Assembly: GCA_025504975.1 (NCBI GenBank) | Contig: JANUWI010000011.1 | Span: 1,289,867 to 1,353,866, forward strand | Origin: Plenodomus lindquistii | Lineage: Eukaryota; Ascomycota; Dothideomycetes; Pleosporales; Leptosphaeriaceae | Length of the DNA: 64,000 bases | Direction: 5' to 3' | Shown: positions 1 through 10,887 of the stretch, piece after piece | Numbering within the stretch: the first letter of the stretch is position 1 | Layout: each line of letters opens with the position of its first letter | Position numbers and translations under genes: made by a program | Notes under the pieces: model-generated | Seen by the model: only the letters and a program-made list of their open reading frames with translations | What the model was told of the DNA's origin: nothing | Databases searched by the model: none

Positions 1-1
1 A

Positions 2-652
2 CCTCACGATATTCGCAAGATCATCGAGCTACTTGGTGGCGAGGAGACCTTCTTGAAGCGGCTCGATTTCTTCCATACTTCAGGGCTTGCAGACATTGGG
101 AATGAGCCCGTCTTCTTGACTGTCTATATGCCGCATTATGCAGGTCGGCCGGCGCTTTCTGCAGAACGCGTGCATACCTGTAAGCTGTCATCATGTCCAA
201 CTTCTCGAGGAAATTTCCTAACTTCCATCTTAGACATCCCATCCCGCTTCAACGACTCTCAAGCTGGTCTCCCCGGCAACGACGACTCTGGCGCCATGGC
301 CAGTTTCACTATATTCAGTATGATGGGCCTATTTCCCAATCCCGGCCAGAACGTCTACTTCATCACCCCGCCGTTTTTCGAGTCTGTCAGTGTCGTTAAC
401 CAAATTACCAACAATACTGCTACCATTCGTATCGTGAACTTTGATCCCACGTACCGGAGGATATACATCCAGAGTGGGAAGCTGAATGGCCAGGACTACA
501 CGCGTAACTGGATTGGACATGAGTTCTTCACGGAAGGATGGACGCTGGAGTTGACGCTTGGGGATGTGGAAAGTGAGTGGGGGACAAAGTTGGAGGATCG
601 GCCGCCGAGTATGTCGGATGTCAGTGGAGAGGAGGCTATGAATTCTTCGTAG
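2..652 (+). CDS. GH92 alpha-1,2-mannosidase, C-terminal part (gene enters from the left)
   Basis: The frame is open from base 2 and ends at TAG 650-652, so only the C-terminal end of the protein is present. An intron fits at 180-233 (54 bp, GTAAG...TTAG); it is a multiple of 3, so the frame stays open through it, but removing it restores the family-typical run H-T-Y-I-P-S-R-F-N. The hallmark GLPGNDDSGAMAS lies just downstream, followed by a beta-rich C-terminal domain with YIQSGKLNG and a final EWGT. Those motifs are characteristic of glycoside hydrolase family 92, Ca-dependent exo-mannosidases that trim alpha-mannosides of glycoproteins; most fungal members are secreted. The signal peptide and the catalytic N-terminal region lie outside the window. 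Confidence 0.88.
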   Translation, partial: PHDIRKIIELLGGEETFLKRLDFFHTSGLADIGNEPVFLTVYMPHYAGRPALSAERVHTCKLSSCPTSRGNFLTSILDIPSRFNDSQAGLPGNDDSGAMASFTIFSMMGLFPNPGQNVYFITPPFFESVSVVNQITNNTATIRIVNFDPTYRRIYIQSGKLNGQDYTRNWIGHEFFTEGWTLELTLGDVESEWGTKLEDRPPSMSDVSGEEAMNSS

Positions 653-881
653 GTCTATGAGATCATAGGTGTACGCGCGAGGCTTCATATTGAATCAACA
701 GCATTACAACAACTCTCGCACGTATCAGATCAACCACGTGTGTAGCATCTTCATCATTGGAATTGATGAGGATCCTAGACTAGTCGCACTATGGATCTTC
801 CGGTTTTGAGACAACTCTATAGTATCAAGGCTCATGAAGTGGACTTTGTAGGCCAGCAGACAAGTATCTCAATTTTGTACG

Positions 882-3800
882 CTAAATTGTCGATGTATAC
901 AAGGCGTGATTGGCTTGCGCGGCCTGCGCCTCTTTAGACTGTGCTCCGTATAATTGTTGGCAGCCTTCAAGAACCTCAGCGCTCAACGCAATAGCTTCTA
1001 GTCGTCGACCCTGTCGGAACTGAATTCCAGCCGCTCTGCTCGCCACCTGGAAATATACTGGATGAGAGTATCCAAATGCATCTTTACAGCCATGGAGAGC
1101 TCTGAGCACAACGCTAAGAGCAGGCCCATGCTTACCGAGACGATCCAGACAGTCTGCGAGGCATGCTCGCAGCTTGAATACCTTTTCACCGACTTCTCCA
1201 AAGGCGTTGACAGCATGCGCAATTGCTTGTTTATATGCCGTTTTTGCATCTGGATGTCTCCCTGCCTTCTCAAATGTCCATGCCAACTTGGCAGACAATT
1301 CTGCCTTGTCTTGATCGTAATCTGCCTCGAAAGTTTCGGCAGCATCTCTCATCATCTCGAGGATGCTGATCGCATCTTCGAATCTACAAACATCAATGTA
1401 GAGTTCTCCAAGCAGATGTAGCGTTGCATAATTGTCCATGGGATCGTCCCTTGACTCGATAACCCGTTTGAAAAGCGTCTCGGCCTCGTCAAGATTGTGC
1501 CCAGACTGGTGGAGATACTCGCCAAGTGCTTCCATGCATTCCCAGCCGATTGGAGTATCAACAAGACCACATGTTGCCGCTAGGTCGAGTGCTTCTCGAT
1601 AAGTATCCTCTGCATCCTTGCGCTCAAGCTTCTCGAGTGCCTGACCAAGTCTCTGCAGTGAGACCACACGGGCGCCATGGTGTGCTCCCAATCGTGATTC
1701 TTGACGACGTATGAGGATACGATGTAATGTTTCGGCCTCCTCGAAATGCTCCCTGTCTAGAAGAAACGATCCGTACTCTGAGAGAGTGACCAAGACATCT
1801 GGATGGTCATCGCCCATATTTTCCTCTTGTGATATAAGACATTCTCGGTACAGGGATTCGATCTCATCAAAGTCTGCCTGCATCTCTTGCAGCAAGTTAG
1901 CCTTTGATAGTCTAATTCTTGACAAAACAGGATGGTTTGGACCCAACTGTCGCCCTATGTGATCCAGAGCGGTGTCGTAGCTTTCAAGACTTTTATCATA
2001 ATCCCCGGTCTTGAGGTAAAGCGCACCAAAACCGGCGTGAACCACACTAGCCAGTAGATGATCCTTCCCAAGACTAGAACTTAAGCCGAAGAGTGCTCTT
2101 TCAAGAAGGTATTGCGCCCGTTCAAAGTCCTCCTGTTGGATGTACACATTCGCCAAGTCGCAGAGGGTTGCAAGCGTGCTGTGATGACTGGGTCCGAGGC
2201 ACTCTTCGCGAATCATTCTCTCCTCTTCGATGATTTCTGCCGCTTCCTCAAAACGCTCATAATCGGAGTACAGGGTACCCAAGTCACTCAGCGCATTCAC
2301 TGTAGCAGCGTGATTGTTACCGAACAATTTCTTGCGCTGCTCCACCAGAGACTTGAAGGCGGCCTCGGCCTCTGGCACAAGCCCTTGTGCCTTTAGCAAG
2401 TTTGCTTCCAAGTGCAGACACGTCATCATCAGAGGATGATCAGGTCCGAAGGTCTTTGCACGGGCTTCCTTCACTATCGCGCCATATCGCGAGGCTTCTT
2501 GGTAATTGCCCTGGTGCCTGTACAAGTCGGCCAGATCGCTCTGAGTATTCTGTATGTTCATATGCTCCGCATCGAACTCGGCCATGTTTGTAAGAATTGC
2601 CAGTTGCTGTTCTCCAATTCGTATGGCTTCTGGATAATGGCCAGCGTCCCCTAGGATCTTCCCGTATACCTGGCTGAGAGCGAGCGTTACGTAGGCTGTT
2701 TCTCCAAGTTCAGACCTGAGGTCGATGAGCTCACGCTCGTATGACTCGCGGAGCGTATGTATAGAGACTTTCGGCATATGGGTATCTAGGTAGTCGAAGC
2801 TGCGGAGATACCCATCATTATGCAAATTATTGAGGAAGGTGGTGTGGTACAAGTACGGCCAGTCGGCTTGAGAGTAATGCGCAATGGCATCTCTCTCGGT
2901 CGCAAGATCGTCCTCAGACTTGCCAGATGCTTGTAACCAGAATCGCGATACTTCTTTATCAGCTGCGACGCCGAACCCGATTAAATAGCAAAGGGACAGC
3001 TGAAATGCTGAGTTTGATACACAGGGCACCTGCTGAGCCTCTTCTCGAAGGCATTGCGTAAGGTATTTCCGGACTCGAAAATCGCACCGTATCAGCTGGA
3101 AGATACTTTCGGACAGCTAGAAAACATTAGTCTGCCTTCCAATGAAGCTGGTCTCGTGATCACACTACCTTGAAGTTTGTATGACCTGCCAGGTGGCCAT
3201 GGCTAGGTGAGGGTACGTTCTTAGGTATCAGGTTTTTAGGAAACCCGCACCGATCCGGGAGGCTTTCATCCAGAAGCTGCCTAATGTGCTGCATGCTGTC
3301 GCCACGATCAGCGCTGCTAGCGCAGAGTGCAATGTCGAAGACTTCAGCAAGATTTTGTTTTTGATATGGCGAAAGCGGTAGAGCTGAAACAAGCTGCCTA
3401 CAAACCGGGCGTATCTTGTCATCACTCTTCAGCCTTATGATAGCCTCGAAAGAGGAGTGAATCTCAGCTTCAGCATGTCTCTCATCAGCGAAGTACTGAT
3501 CAAGCCCAAATTCAGCTGCAAGTCCTTGCCTAAAGACGACCCACAATACTAGCATCCCAAACGAGTAAACGTCAGTTTTTTTGGCCTCGTTGGGCGACAA
3601 ACCACTCAAGCGCTGCTGGACCTCTGGAGCATTCCAAGGCACTGTCCGTGCCACAGATATATCTTCCATTCCATCCTGGAATGTTGTCGAATAGCCGAAA
3701 TCACAGAGTTTGGGGGTGGTGTACATCAGATCGGCCTCGAGGATCAGGACATTCTGCGGCTTCACATCGCCATGCACAATGCCTGAAAGAAGTAACGGGA

Positions 3801-4442
3801 ATCAGTATGGTGCTTCATTGACTATAAGAGAAACTTACCACACTCATGTAACGTTGACAAGCCTATGGCAATGTCGCGACATAATCTGAGTCTATCGTAG
3901 AGCTCCAACGTCTTGCCATTATCGGAGGTTAAATACTGGCTCAGATCTCCATGTCCTGCTCTTTCATACACGAGGACTGGGTCTATGATATCGGTAGTCG
4001 GATCCAAAGACCAACAGATACCTTCCACAAGCTGGATAAAAGGACACTTCAGGATTGCGCTATGCCCCATGGGCCGCAGTTCTGACAAAAATACAGAGTA
4101 TAGCTTTCGCGACTCCTCAGCACTGCGTTCCCGTCCCAAATTGTCGAAACCGAGCGTCTTGAAAGCCAGGCTGAGATCAAGACCAAGCGACGATTGACGG
4201 ATCGTCGAGGTACCGCCACTACCGCTCAATCCCGTGTGGGGCTGCCATGTTATCGGGAGAAAGTCTAGCTCCAATGCCTGTACCGCGGCACATAGGGAGA
4301 TCAGGGTACACTGTGGGGTATTTGAGTGTTCCTGATTACTTCTGGTTGCTATGGATGAATTGAACAGGATGTCAGCTTCGAGCGTCCGCCAACCAGTCTG
4401 ACTACCGTATGAGATAAGTTTTGAATTGCTAGATGATTCCAT
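882..4442 (-). CDS. Protein kinase-TPR fusion protein (1150 aa)
   Basis: Three exons join in phase: 4442-3839, 3782-3169 and 3116-882, with introns of 56 and 52 bp (GTAAGT..CAG and GTAGTG..TAG). The N-terminal ~400 residues form a kinase domain: a glycine-rich GSGGTSTI, a beta-3 lysine in AFKT, a catalytic loop HGDVKPQNVL (H-G-D rather than H-R-D; Asp about residue 207), the metal-binding KLCDFG and an APE-like APEVQQ. The remaining ~700 residues are kinesin-light-chain-type TPRs with a 42-residue period, seen as repeated YRHQGNYQEA / LYSDYERFEEA / YIQQEDFERA blocks. A kinase joined to a TPR array resembles the modular signalling proteins expanded in filamentous fungi, where TPRs usually serve as ligand-sensing or oligomerising repeats. 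The key catalytic residues are present, so kinase activity is plausible. The partner or trigger is unknown. Confidence 0.85.
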
Positions 4443-4643
4443 CGTCGCATTGTGCGGTTACTTGCTTGCCAGTGAAGATGGCTCAGAAGAAAGCAGGGTA
4501 ATGAGAATGCCAAGCAGGCTGCAGTACAGATGCCACGTCAGACGCAGGATTTGGTAGTCTAACGCCACACATGCATCTCAGCCGTGGCCATCTAACGTTA
4601 AGAATTCCACTGCCCCTGATTTGTTGAGAATTACTTCTTCTTC

Positions 4644-5698
4644 TTAAGAAAGCCGCTGACTCCAAAGAAAAGCGATGAAAACGGTCGCTGCAGTCACGAT
4701 CGCGGAAGAAAGGACGAATATCCACATGTCCTTGCTCACATGGAAGGAGCCTGAGGCTAAGCCAGCATCGGACGTTGTAAGGAGGCTAGATGAGAAAAGG
4801 GACTAAATAACCTTGTTAGCTGTGGTTCACGACCAGTGCGGGGTTTGGCAGATTGTTACCGCTATAAGATTGGACGGAACGAAGGCGACCGCGATGAGGG
4901 TAAGAATTCTCATAACATTTGAGTCGCGTTTCGCGCTGTGCGCTATATTGTTGAGGTTCTGTTGTTGTGTATTGGCGATGCTTGCCAAGTCGGTGGCTAA
5001 TTTACTATAGTGCTTCATGGCCATCTCGTTCCTAACGTCCATGACTTTTAGAAGCTGGTTATTGTCAGGCTGACATCATATGAATTGGATGTAATCTCAT
5101 ACCATCGCGCATGTACCGTTCAGTCTCTGGAGTAGAAGCTCGCACGATTTCTTGTAGAGGCCGAGATGACTCAATTGCATATCAATGTCGCAAATTATCG
5201 TGTCATGTACGTTACGATCATTTCGTGAGCTTGAGTTACTTTGCAACCGCTGACAATGTCTTCTCATGCCTGATCCGATCGCTAGACTCTGCTCTAGAAC
5301 TGCAATAGCAACGGTCAGCTTGCTTTCGAGAGTGTGTAGTCGCTGACTATCGATGACATCGATGTTGTATTTCGGTTTCAAGGGATCTATCGAGGAGAAT
5401 GTGGCTTTTTCGGTCTATGTTTTTAAGCATATCAATCAATGACCATCATTCGACAATCTACTCACAAATTCTCCTATTCTGCGCCTCAGAAAGTCGATGT
5501 ACCATCTCCAGTTCTCCGTTGCCATTGTGAGACACACGATGTGTGAAGCCATCGGATGATTGTGGGACGCACCCAACCTCAGCGCCTTGAGTTTCGCTTG
5601 CAGAAGAGGAAACGGCTTGATGAAGACCCATGTCGAGGATCTCTCTCGTATATTGTAACGTTGGTAGGCTGTCATTTGCCTCAGGGACCATGGGTCCT
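4644..5698 (-). pseudogene. CorA-like membrane protein gene, C-terminal half (split by copia element)
   Basis: Exons read leftwards from the copia insertion: 5698-5466, 5414-5103, 5054-4860 and 4802-4644 (stop TAA at 4646-4644). Introns are 51, 48 and 57 bp; a 33-bp version of the second (acceptor at 5070) also keeps frame but is unusually short. The protein has the pattern of fungal proteins with a C-terminal CorA-like module: a WVFIKPFP block, TENWRWYIDFL, a helical middle, then two membrane segments (MRILTLIAVAFVPSNLIA, and the DMWIFVLSS segment) at the C-terminus. Its N-terminal half lies beyond the transposon at 10888-11756 on the same strand. The inserted 5.2 kb would prevent normal expression, so I call it a disrupted gene. 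The function of the family is not established; true ion transport is doubtful. Confidence 0.75.
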
Positions 5699-5885
5699 TG
5701 TCAGATTGACGGAGTTATTCTAGAGCCAGTAGATAAGCGGGGCACAGGGTGCGCTAGCGCACCCTGTAGCCGACGCGACAAAACTAGCCTCCTGAGCAAC
5801 GCTCGGAGAAGACACAATCAATGATCTCAACCATCATCAAATTCATCAATATTCGTGCACTTTCAATAGTACCGTGCATCTGACA
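5699..5885 (+). repeat. 5' LTR of the copia element
   Basis: 187-bp direct repeat matching 10701-10887 with a single difference. It contains a perfect 24-bp palindrome at 5744-5767 (half-site ACAGGGTGCGCT). Promoter and polyadenylation signals are expected here, but I cannot place them. Confidence 0.95.
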
Positions 5886-5897
5886 ATTAAGAGTCTC
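5886..5897 (+). other. Putative primer-binding site (tRNA-Lys anticodon-type)
   Basis: The bases immediately after the 5' LTR read ATTAAGAGTCTC. Their complement ends ...GACTCTTAAT, which resembles the anticodon arm of tRNA-Lys(CUU) and not the 3' CCA end of a tRNA. Half-tRNA priming from an internal tRNA cut is known for Drosophila copia with initiator tRNA-Met. The sequence match is seen; the priming role is inferred. Confidence 0.45.
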
Positions 5898-5940
5898 ACT
5901 GCCGACTACCGCTCAGGCCACCCCAACACGTCTATCCAAC

Positions 5941-8900
5941 ATGACGACAATGCGTGATCCAACAGTTATCCTACGGGATCACACAGACTACACAACATGG
6001 ATGACGCAGCTCAAAGCGCGCTGCATCGCACATAACATCTGGGACAAGATCAATCCTAAGTCTACTACCCGGCCAACAGTTAAACCGGTAGCAGAAAGAG
6101 CCCCGGTGATTGCTGATTACGCGCCAGCCAATGCAAGTAACACAAGCCCAAGAAGGATCACCGATCTCTCCACAGCAGGCCAGAAGGCTTTCCGGGATGA
6201 CCTCGAGTATCACAAAATCCTCCTCGAACAATACAAGAACGACCGACATGACTACGAGAAAGAGCAATCCAGCCTTCAGCACATCGTAGCGTTCATCCAA
6301 TCACCAGTAACACCGCATCTGCTCCGAACCTGTTGCCTACCCGACCAATCCCTCCGAAAATGGCTCATAAGCCTCGAAGCGACGATTGGGATTGACGAAC
6401 AACTTGAACAAGAGCGAGCCCGCGAGCGATACCTTCAGGCATTGAAGCCAATGAGAACCTCCGCGCACTGGGATAGCTGGCTCGCAGAATACGACCAAGC
6501 CGCAACTGAAGCAGAGGCATACAACGTACCGGAAGTACTGCAGATCAATGCAGTAACAAAAGATTTCCTCACATCGGTTAACAAGGTGGCAAATGTGTGG
6601 GCAACCACCTTCCAGGACTCTGGACGATACCAACCCGGAATGAACCGCAAAGAGATGATGAAACGCTATCGGGAGTACATGATGAATAACCATCCCCTGA
6701 AAACAGGGAAGAGCAAAGCAAGTTTCATTGCAGCTCATGACGAGGCTTCACATGACACCGCTGAGGGCGAAGCCCATCAGGACAGTACAAGGGACGCCTC
6801 TACTGTGAACAGCGCGCCATCTCGCCGGGGAAGACCCCGTAATCAACGCGGCAACGATCGAAAGCGACAAGCCGAGAGACCTCCAGAAGGCTCATACTCC
6901 TCCACAAAATGCTTAGCATGTGGACAACGCCATGCCTTGAAGGACTGCTACTACCTACATGAGGAGAAAGCACCCGGCTGGTGGAAACCAAACGAGTCCG
7001 TAAAGGAGCTCGTCAAATTCAAGAAGGAACAAGACCCAGAACTACAAGGGCTAATCCGCTCACAGAGCCGACCCCGCACAAGGACGCCAACTATCAAGCA
7101 GTCCCATACCCCAACTCCGGAAATAGAATGACTATATGGTCGTCAAATCACGCAAGTTGGAGGTTCCGAGGATCGGTTCCTGGCAACGTCCAATACAGAG
7201 GCAGGCTTCGCTGCCACAACAAGTGATTATCCGCTCCGAAATTCATACATTCTGGATTCAGGCACGACATGCCATATTACGAACGATCCCCAACGCATAT
7301 ATGACTATCGCGCACCCGGACCCTCAGACTATATATGGGCCGGTAACACACAAGTCTGGATCAGGGGGTACGGCTCCATCCGGCTGCCCCTCAGGCACGA
7401 TCAGCGAACGACGATAATAACGCTCCATGACGTAGCCGTCTGTCCTGACTTCCTCTGTAATCTTGTATCCTTCCGATTACTCCGACAACAAGGAATATGG
7501 TGGGACACCAGAACCGATCCAACAACGCTACGAGCGTCGGACAGCACAATCATTGGAAGCCTGCAGGAGCTGTACGGCCAATGGGTAATCGAGCACCACA
7601 CATTGGCACCTGCGGCTTACCACACACACAAAGCAACGTCGCGTACACCGAGACGAGCTCAGATAGCCCCAGCACTCGTATGGCACAAGAGACTTGGGCA
7701 TCCCGGTCCAGCAACCGTGGAGCACCTCATGCAGCAAGCTGAGGGGGTGCGAGTGAAAGGCATTACTACAGTAGAGTGCAACTCCTGTGGACGAGCCAAG
7801 GCCCGGCGTCAAATCAGACGGGCCCCACGAAATACAGATTACGAAGGACCAGGAGAGAGACTGGCCATCGATTTCCATTCATACGAACACCAAAGCATCA
7901 CCAAAGAAAGGAGCCAGATGCTCATCACCGACAGATACTCAGGAATGCAATGGGACTATTACTTCACCGACAACAGGACCGCAAAGTCCATCATCAAAGC
8001 ATTCTCTAACTTCATTCTATTTCTCAAGAACCATTTCAACATCACCGTAAAGATCATCGAAGCGGACAACGAAATCACAACGGTCAAGCCAGAGGTACAG
8101 CGCTACCTTTCATCGCAAGGCATTGTTATTGAGCCCTCGGCCCCGGATACACAAGCACAGAACGGAGGCGCCGAACGCTCAGGGGGTGTAAACAAGGAGA
8201 AAGCGCGCGCAATGCGACTCGACGCCAATCTCTCATGGGAGCTCTGGCCGGAGATAACGCGAGCCGCCGTCTACCTATACAACCGATCGCCTAACTACGC
8301 AAACAACTGGAAGACTCCATACGAGATCTTCTTCACTCGCGTGGCCTTTAGCAACGGCATAGTCACGTCGATACGAAAACCAAACCTTGCTCACCTTAGA
8401 GCATACGGCTGCAAAGCGTTCGCCATGACCGACGACACGTATCGCGGAAAAGGACGCTTGCAACGCCTTGATCCAAAAGCCTGGGTAGGATACCTAGTAG
8501 GATATCGATCTACCAACATCTACAGGATATGGATCCCATCCCTGGCCAAGGTCATTAGCACTAGGGACGTCACCTTTGACGAACAAACAACTTTTGATGG
8601 GAAGGTAGAAGACCTGATGGACAACCTCATGCACAGCACACTAAGAGAAATCGCCACGCTTGTGAGGACCATGGAGCTCCCTTCACCAGCACACGAACCG
8701 GAAACTGAATCCTTCCACGAGGACGATGCTCTTGAAGAGGCCTCAGAGCCACATCCTGAAGCAGATCCGCCGGGATACTACAACGGTAGGAAGATTAGGG
8801 ATCATTACCCATCTCCACCGCCGACGCCGCCACCAGCGGCTCTCCTTGCACAATTCATGGCAGGGACACACCCTGAGGAACAATCGGTGTCATCCCGTAC

Positions 8901-10680
8901 AATCCCATGGGCAGCAGCGTTTACCGCAGGAACCCAAGCAGGCAACATAGGGACGACCGGAGGAGAAGCCATTGACAAAGCCCGATTGAGAAGGATGCTT
9001 GCCACCGGCTCGAGACCCCATCGCAGCCAGCTACCGCCTCCTCCCACGTACAAAAGCAAGCTTGAGGATCATCCACTAGGCGCCGAGTTTAAACAAGCTG
9101 AACTTGACCATCTTTTGAGCCATGCTCAGATGGGTTCATGGACTGAAGTTCCAATCAGAACGGCTAAGTCAACGGGACAACAGATCCTTGACTGCATGTG
9201 GGTCTACACGTACAAGCTGGATAAAGACCACAACCTCCTCAAATGCAAGGCGCGACTAGTGGTCCGAGGAGATCAACAGAGAAACATTACCTCTCAAGAC
9301 ACCTACGCAGCCACACTAGCTAGCCGCTCGTTCAGAATGTTGATGGCAATCGCAGCCCAGCACGAACTAGAGCTCAAGCAATTCGACGTTACGAACGCGT
9401 TCGTACACGCAGCGATGGACCGAGTTGTCTACATGCGTATGCCGAAAGGCCATCAGAAGGCCGGCACGATCCTACAAGTCAACAAGGCATTATATGGCCT
9501 TAGGATCTCACCACTGCTCTGGCAGAAGGAGTTCACAGCAACCCTGCAGAGGCTCGGCTTTGAAGCTATACCACATGAGCCGTGCTGCCTTATTAAGGGC
9601 AGTATCATTATCTTCTTTTACGTTGATGATATCATCATGGCTTATCCAACAGGGCAGGATCAGCAGGCTACCGGAGTAACGGAGCAGCTGAAGAAGCAGT
9701 ACACGATTACCGGAGGACACGACTTACAATGGTTCCTCGGGATGGAGATAATCCGTGACCGAGCCTCGCGCCGGATCCAACTCTCCCAGGCCTCCTACTG
9801 CGACAAGATCAGTCGACTGATCGACGATCGAGGAGTAGCACACGACACTCCGATGGCAGCCATTGAGCTATTGCCAAGCGACGGACTAGCGAGCCACGCG
9901 GACGTCAACAAATATCAACGAAAGATTGGATCACTTCTCTTCGCCGCAGTCACCACGCGACCAGACATCTCATTTGCTACGTCACGACTAGCAAGGCATC
10001 TTACCAATCCCAGCCATGAACATCACAAAGCTGCAGACCGAGTCTTGATGTATCTTCAGGACACCAAATCAACCGTGTTGCAACTCGGGGGTGGCTCACG
10101 CCTTCAAGTCGCAAGCGACGCCTCCTTTGCTGACAACACACGAGATAGGAAAAGCTCACAGGGCTACGCAATTAAGCTATACAACGGGCTTATCGCCTGG
10201 AAAGCAAACAAGCAGGACACGGTAACCACGTCGACCACCGAAGCCGAACTCCTCGCTCTGTCCCAAGTCGCCAAGGAAGCTCTCTTTATCTCGAGGCTCC
10301 TTCAGGAGCTCCACGTCAAGATTGAGCCAGGACCTATTATCATTGAATGCGACAATCAACAGACCATCCGACTACTCACCGCGGAGGTCTCAAAGCTCCA
10401 AACCAAGCTCCGACACGTTGATATCCACAACCACTGGCTACGGCAGGAAGTACAACAACAACGGATAAACGTACAGTACGTACAGTCATCAGAAATGATC
10501 GCAGACGGCCTCACAAAGGCCCTGCCGAAGGGATCCTGGGGAAGGTTCCTCCATCAACTCGGACTTATCAAAGCTGAGACGCTCTCAACGCCAACGAACG
10601 AGACTCCGATTGAGGAAATCCAACAGCAACTAGACCACCTCTCAATAACTCCTGAGGAGAAAGGTTTCAGCCAGCAATAG
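5941..10680 (+). CDS. Copia Gag-Pol polyprotein, Gag and Pol in one frame across a UGA stop
   Basis: Gag (5941-7131, 396 aa) begins MTTMRDPTVILRDH and carries a zinc knuckle CLACGQRHALKDC (CX2CX3HX4C, Cys324-Cys336). It ends at TGA 7129-7131, followed by CTA. The same frame then stays open to TAG 10678-10680, giving about 1579 residues when the UGA is read through. Pol order is protease (DSGTT, Asp439), integrase (WHKRLGHP with a C..C zinc finger, then D644 / EADNE / GGAERSGG as the D,D,E triad), reverse transcriptase (YVDD from Tyr1227) and RNase H (SDASFADN, TSTTEAEL). This is copia order, since integrase precedes RT. No in-frame ATG occurs between the UGA and the end of the protease, so Pol is not readily started independently. 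All catalytic motifs look intact. Confidence 0.93.
7129..7134 (+). promoter_or_regulatory. Candidate stop-codon readthrough site (UGA CUA)
   Basis: The Gag stop is TGA followed directly by CTA, in the same frame as the downstream protease-pol reading frame. UGA-CUA is the best-known leaky context in eukaryotic cellular and viral mRNAs. Readthrough here would set the Gag to Gag-Pol ratio. The in-frame arrangement is seen; recoding is inferred. Confidence 0.6.
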
Positions 10681-10690
10681 CTTCCAGGCT

Positions 10691-10698
10691 GAAGGGGG
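10691..10698 (+). other. Polypurine tract of the copia element
   Basis: GAAGGGGG lies two bases before the 3' LTR, where the plus-strand primer of LTR elements is expected. Confidence 0.65.
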
Positions 10699-10700
10699 TG

Positions 10701-10887
10701 TGTCAGATTGACGGAGTTATTCTAGAGCCAGTAGATAAGCGGGGCACAGGGTGCGCTAGCGCACCTTGTAGCCGACGCGACAAAACTAGCCTCCTGAGCA
10801 ACGCTCGGAGAAGACACAATCAATGATCTCAACCATCATCAAATTCATCAATATTCGTGCACTTTCAATAGTACCGTGCATCTGACA
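10701..10887 (+). repeat. 3' LTR of the copia element
   Basis: 187-bp copy of the 5' LTR. Its only difference (T10766 for C5764) also breaks one pair of the 24-bp palindrome, here at 10746-10769. Confidence 0.95.

Larger units (their letters stand above)
5699..10887 (+). mobile_element. Complete Ty1/copia LTR retrotransposon
   Basis: Two 187-bp direct LTRs (5699-5885 and 10701-10887) bound a single gag-pol unit of Ty1/copia order (protease, integrase, reverse transcriptase, RNase H). Each LTR starts TGTCAGAT and ends ATCTGACA, an 8-bp terminal inverted repeat with the usual TG...CA ends. The LTRs differ at one position (C5764 against T10766), so insertion was recent. A primer-binding site directly follows the left LTR and a purine run (10691-10698) precedes the right one. 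The flanks share only CCT (5696-5698 and 10888-10890); copia elements usually leave about 5 bp, so this target duplication is short. The insertion lies in an exon of the CorA-like gene, in the opposite orientation. The element shows none of the C-to-T decay seen in the AT-rich blocks. Confidence 0.95.
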
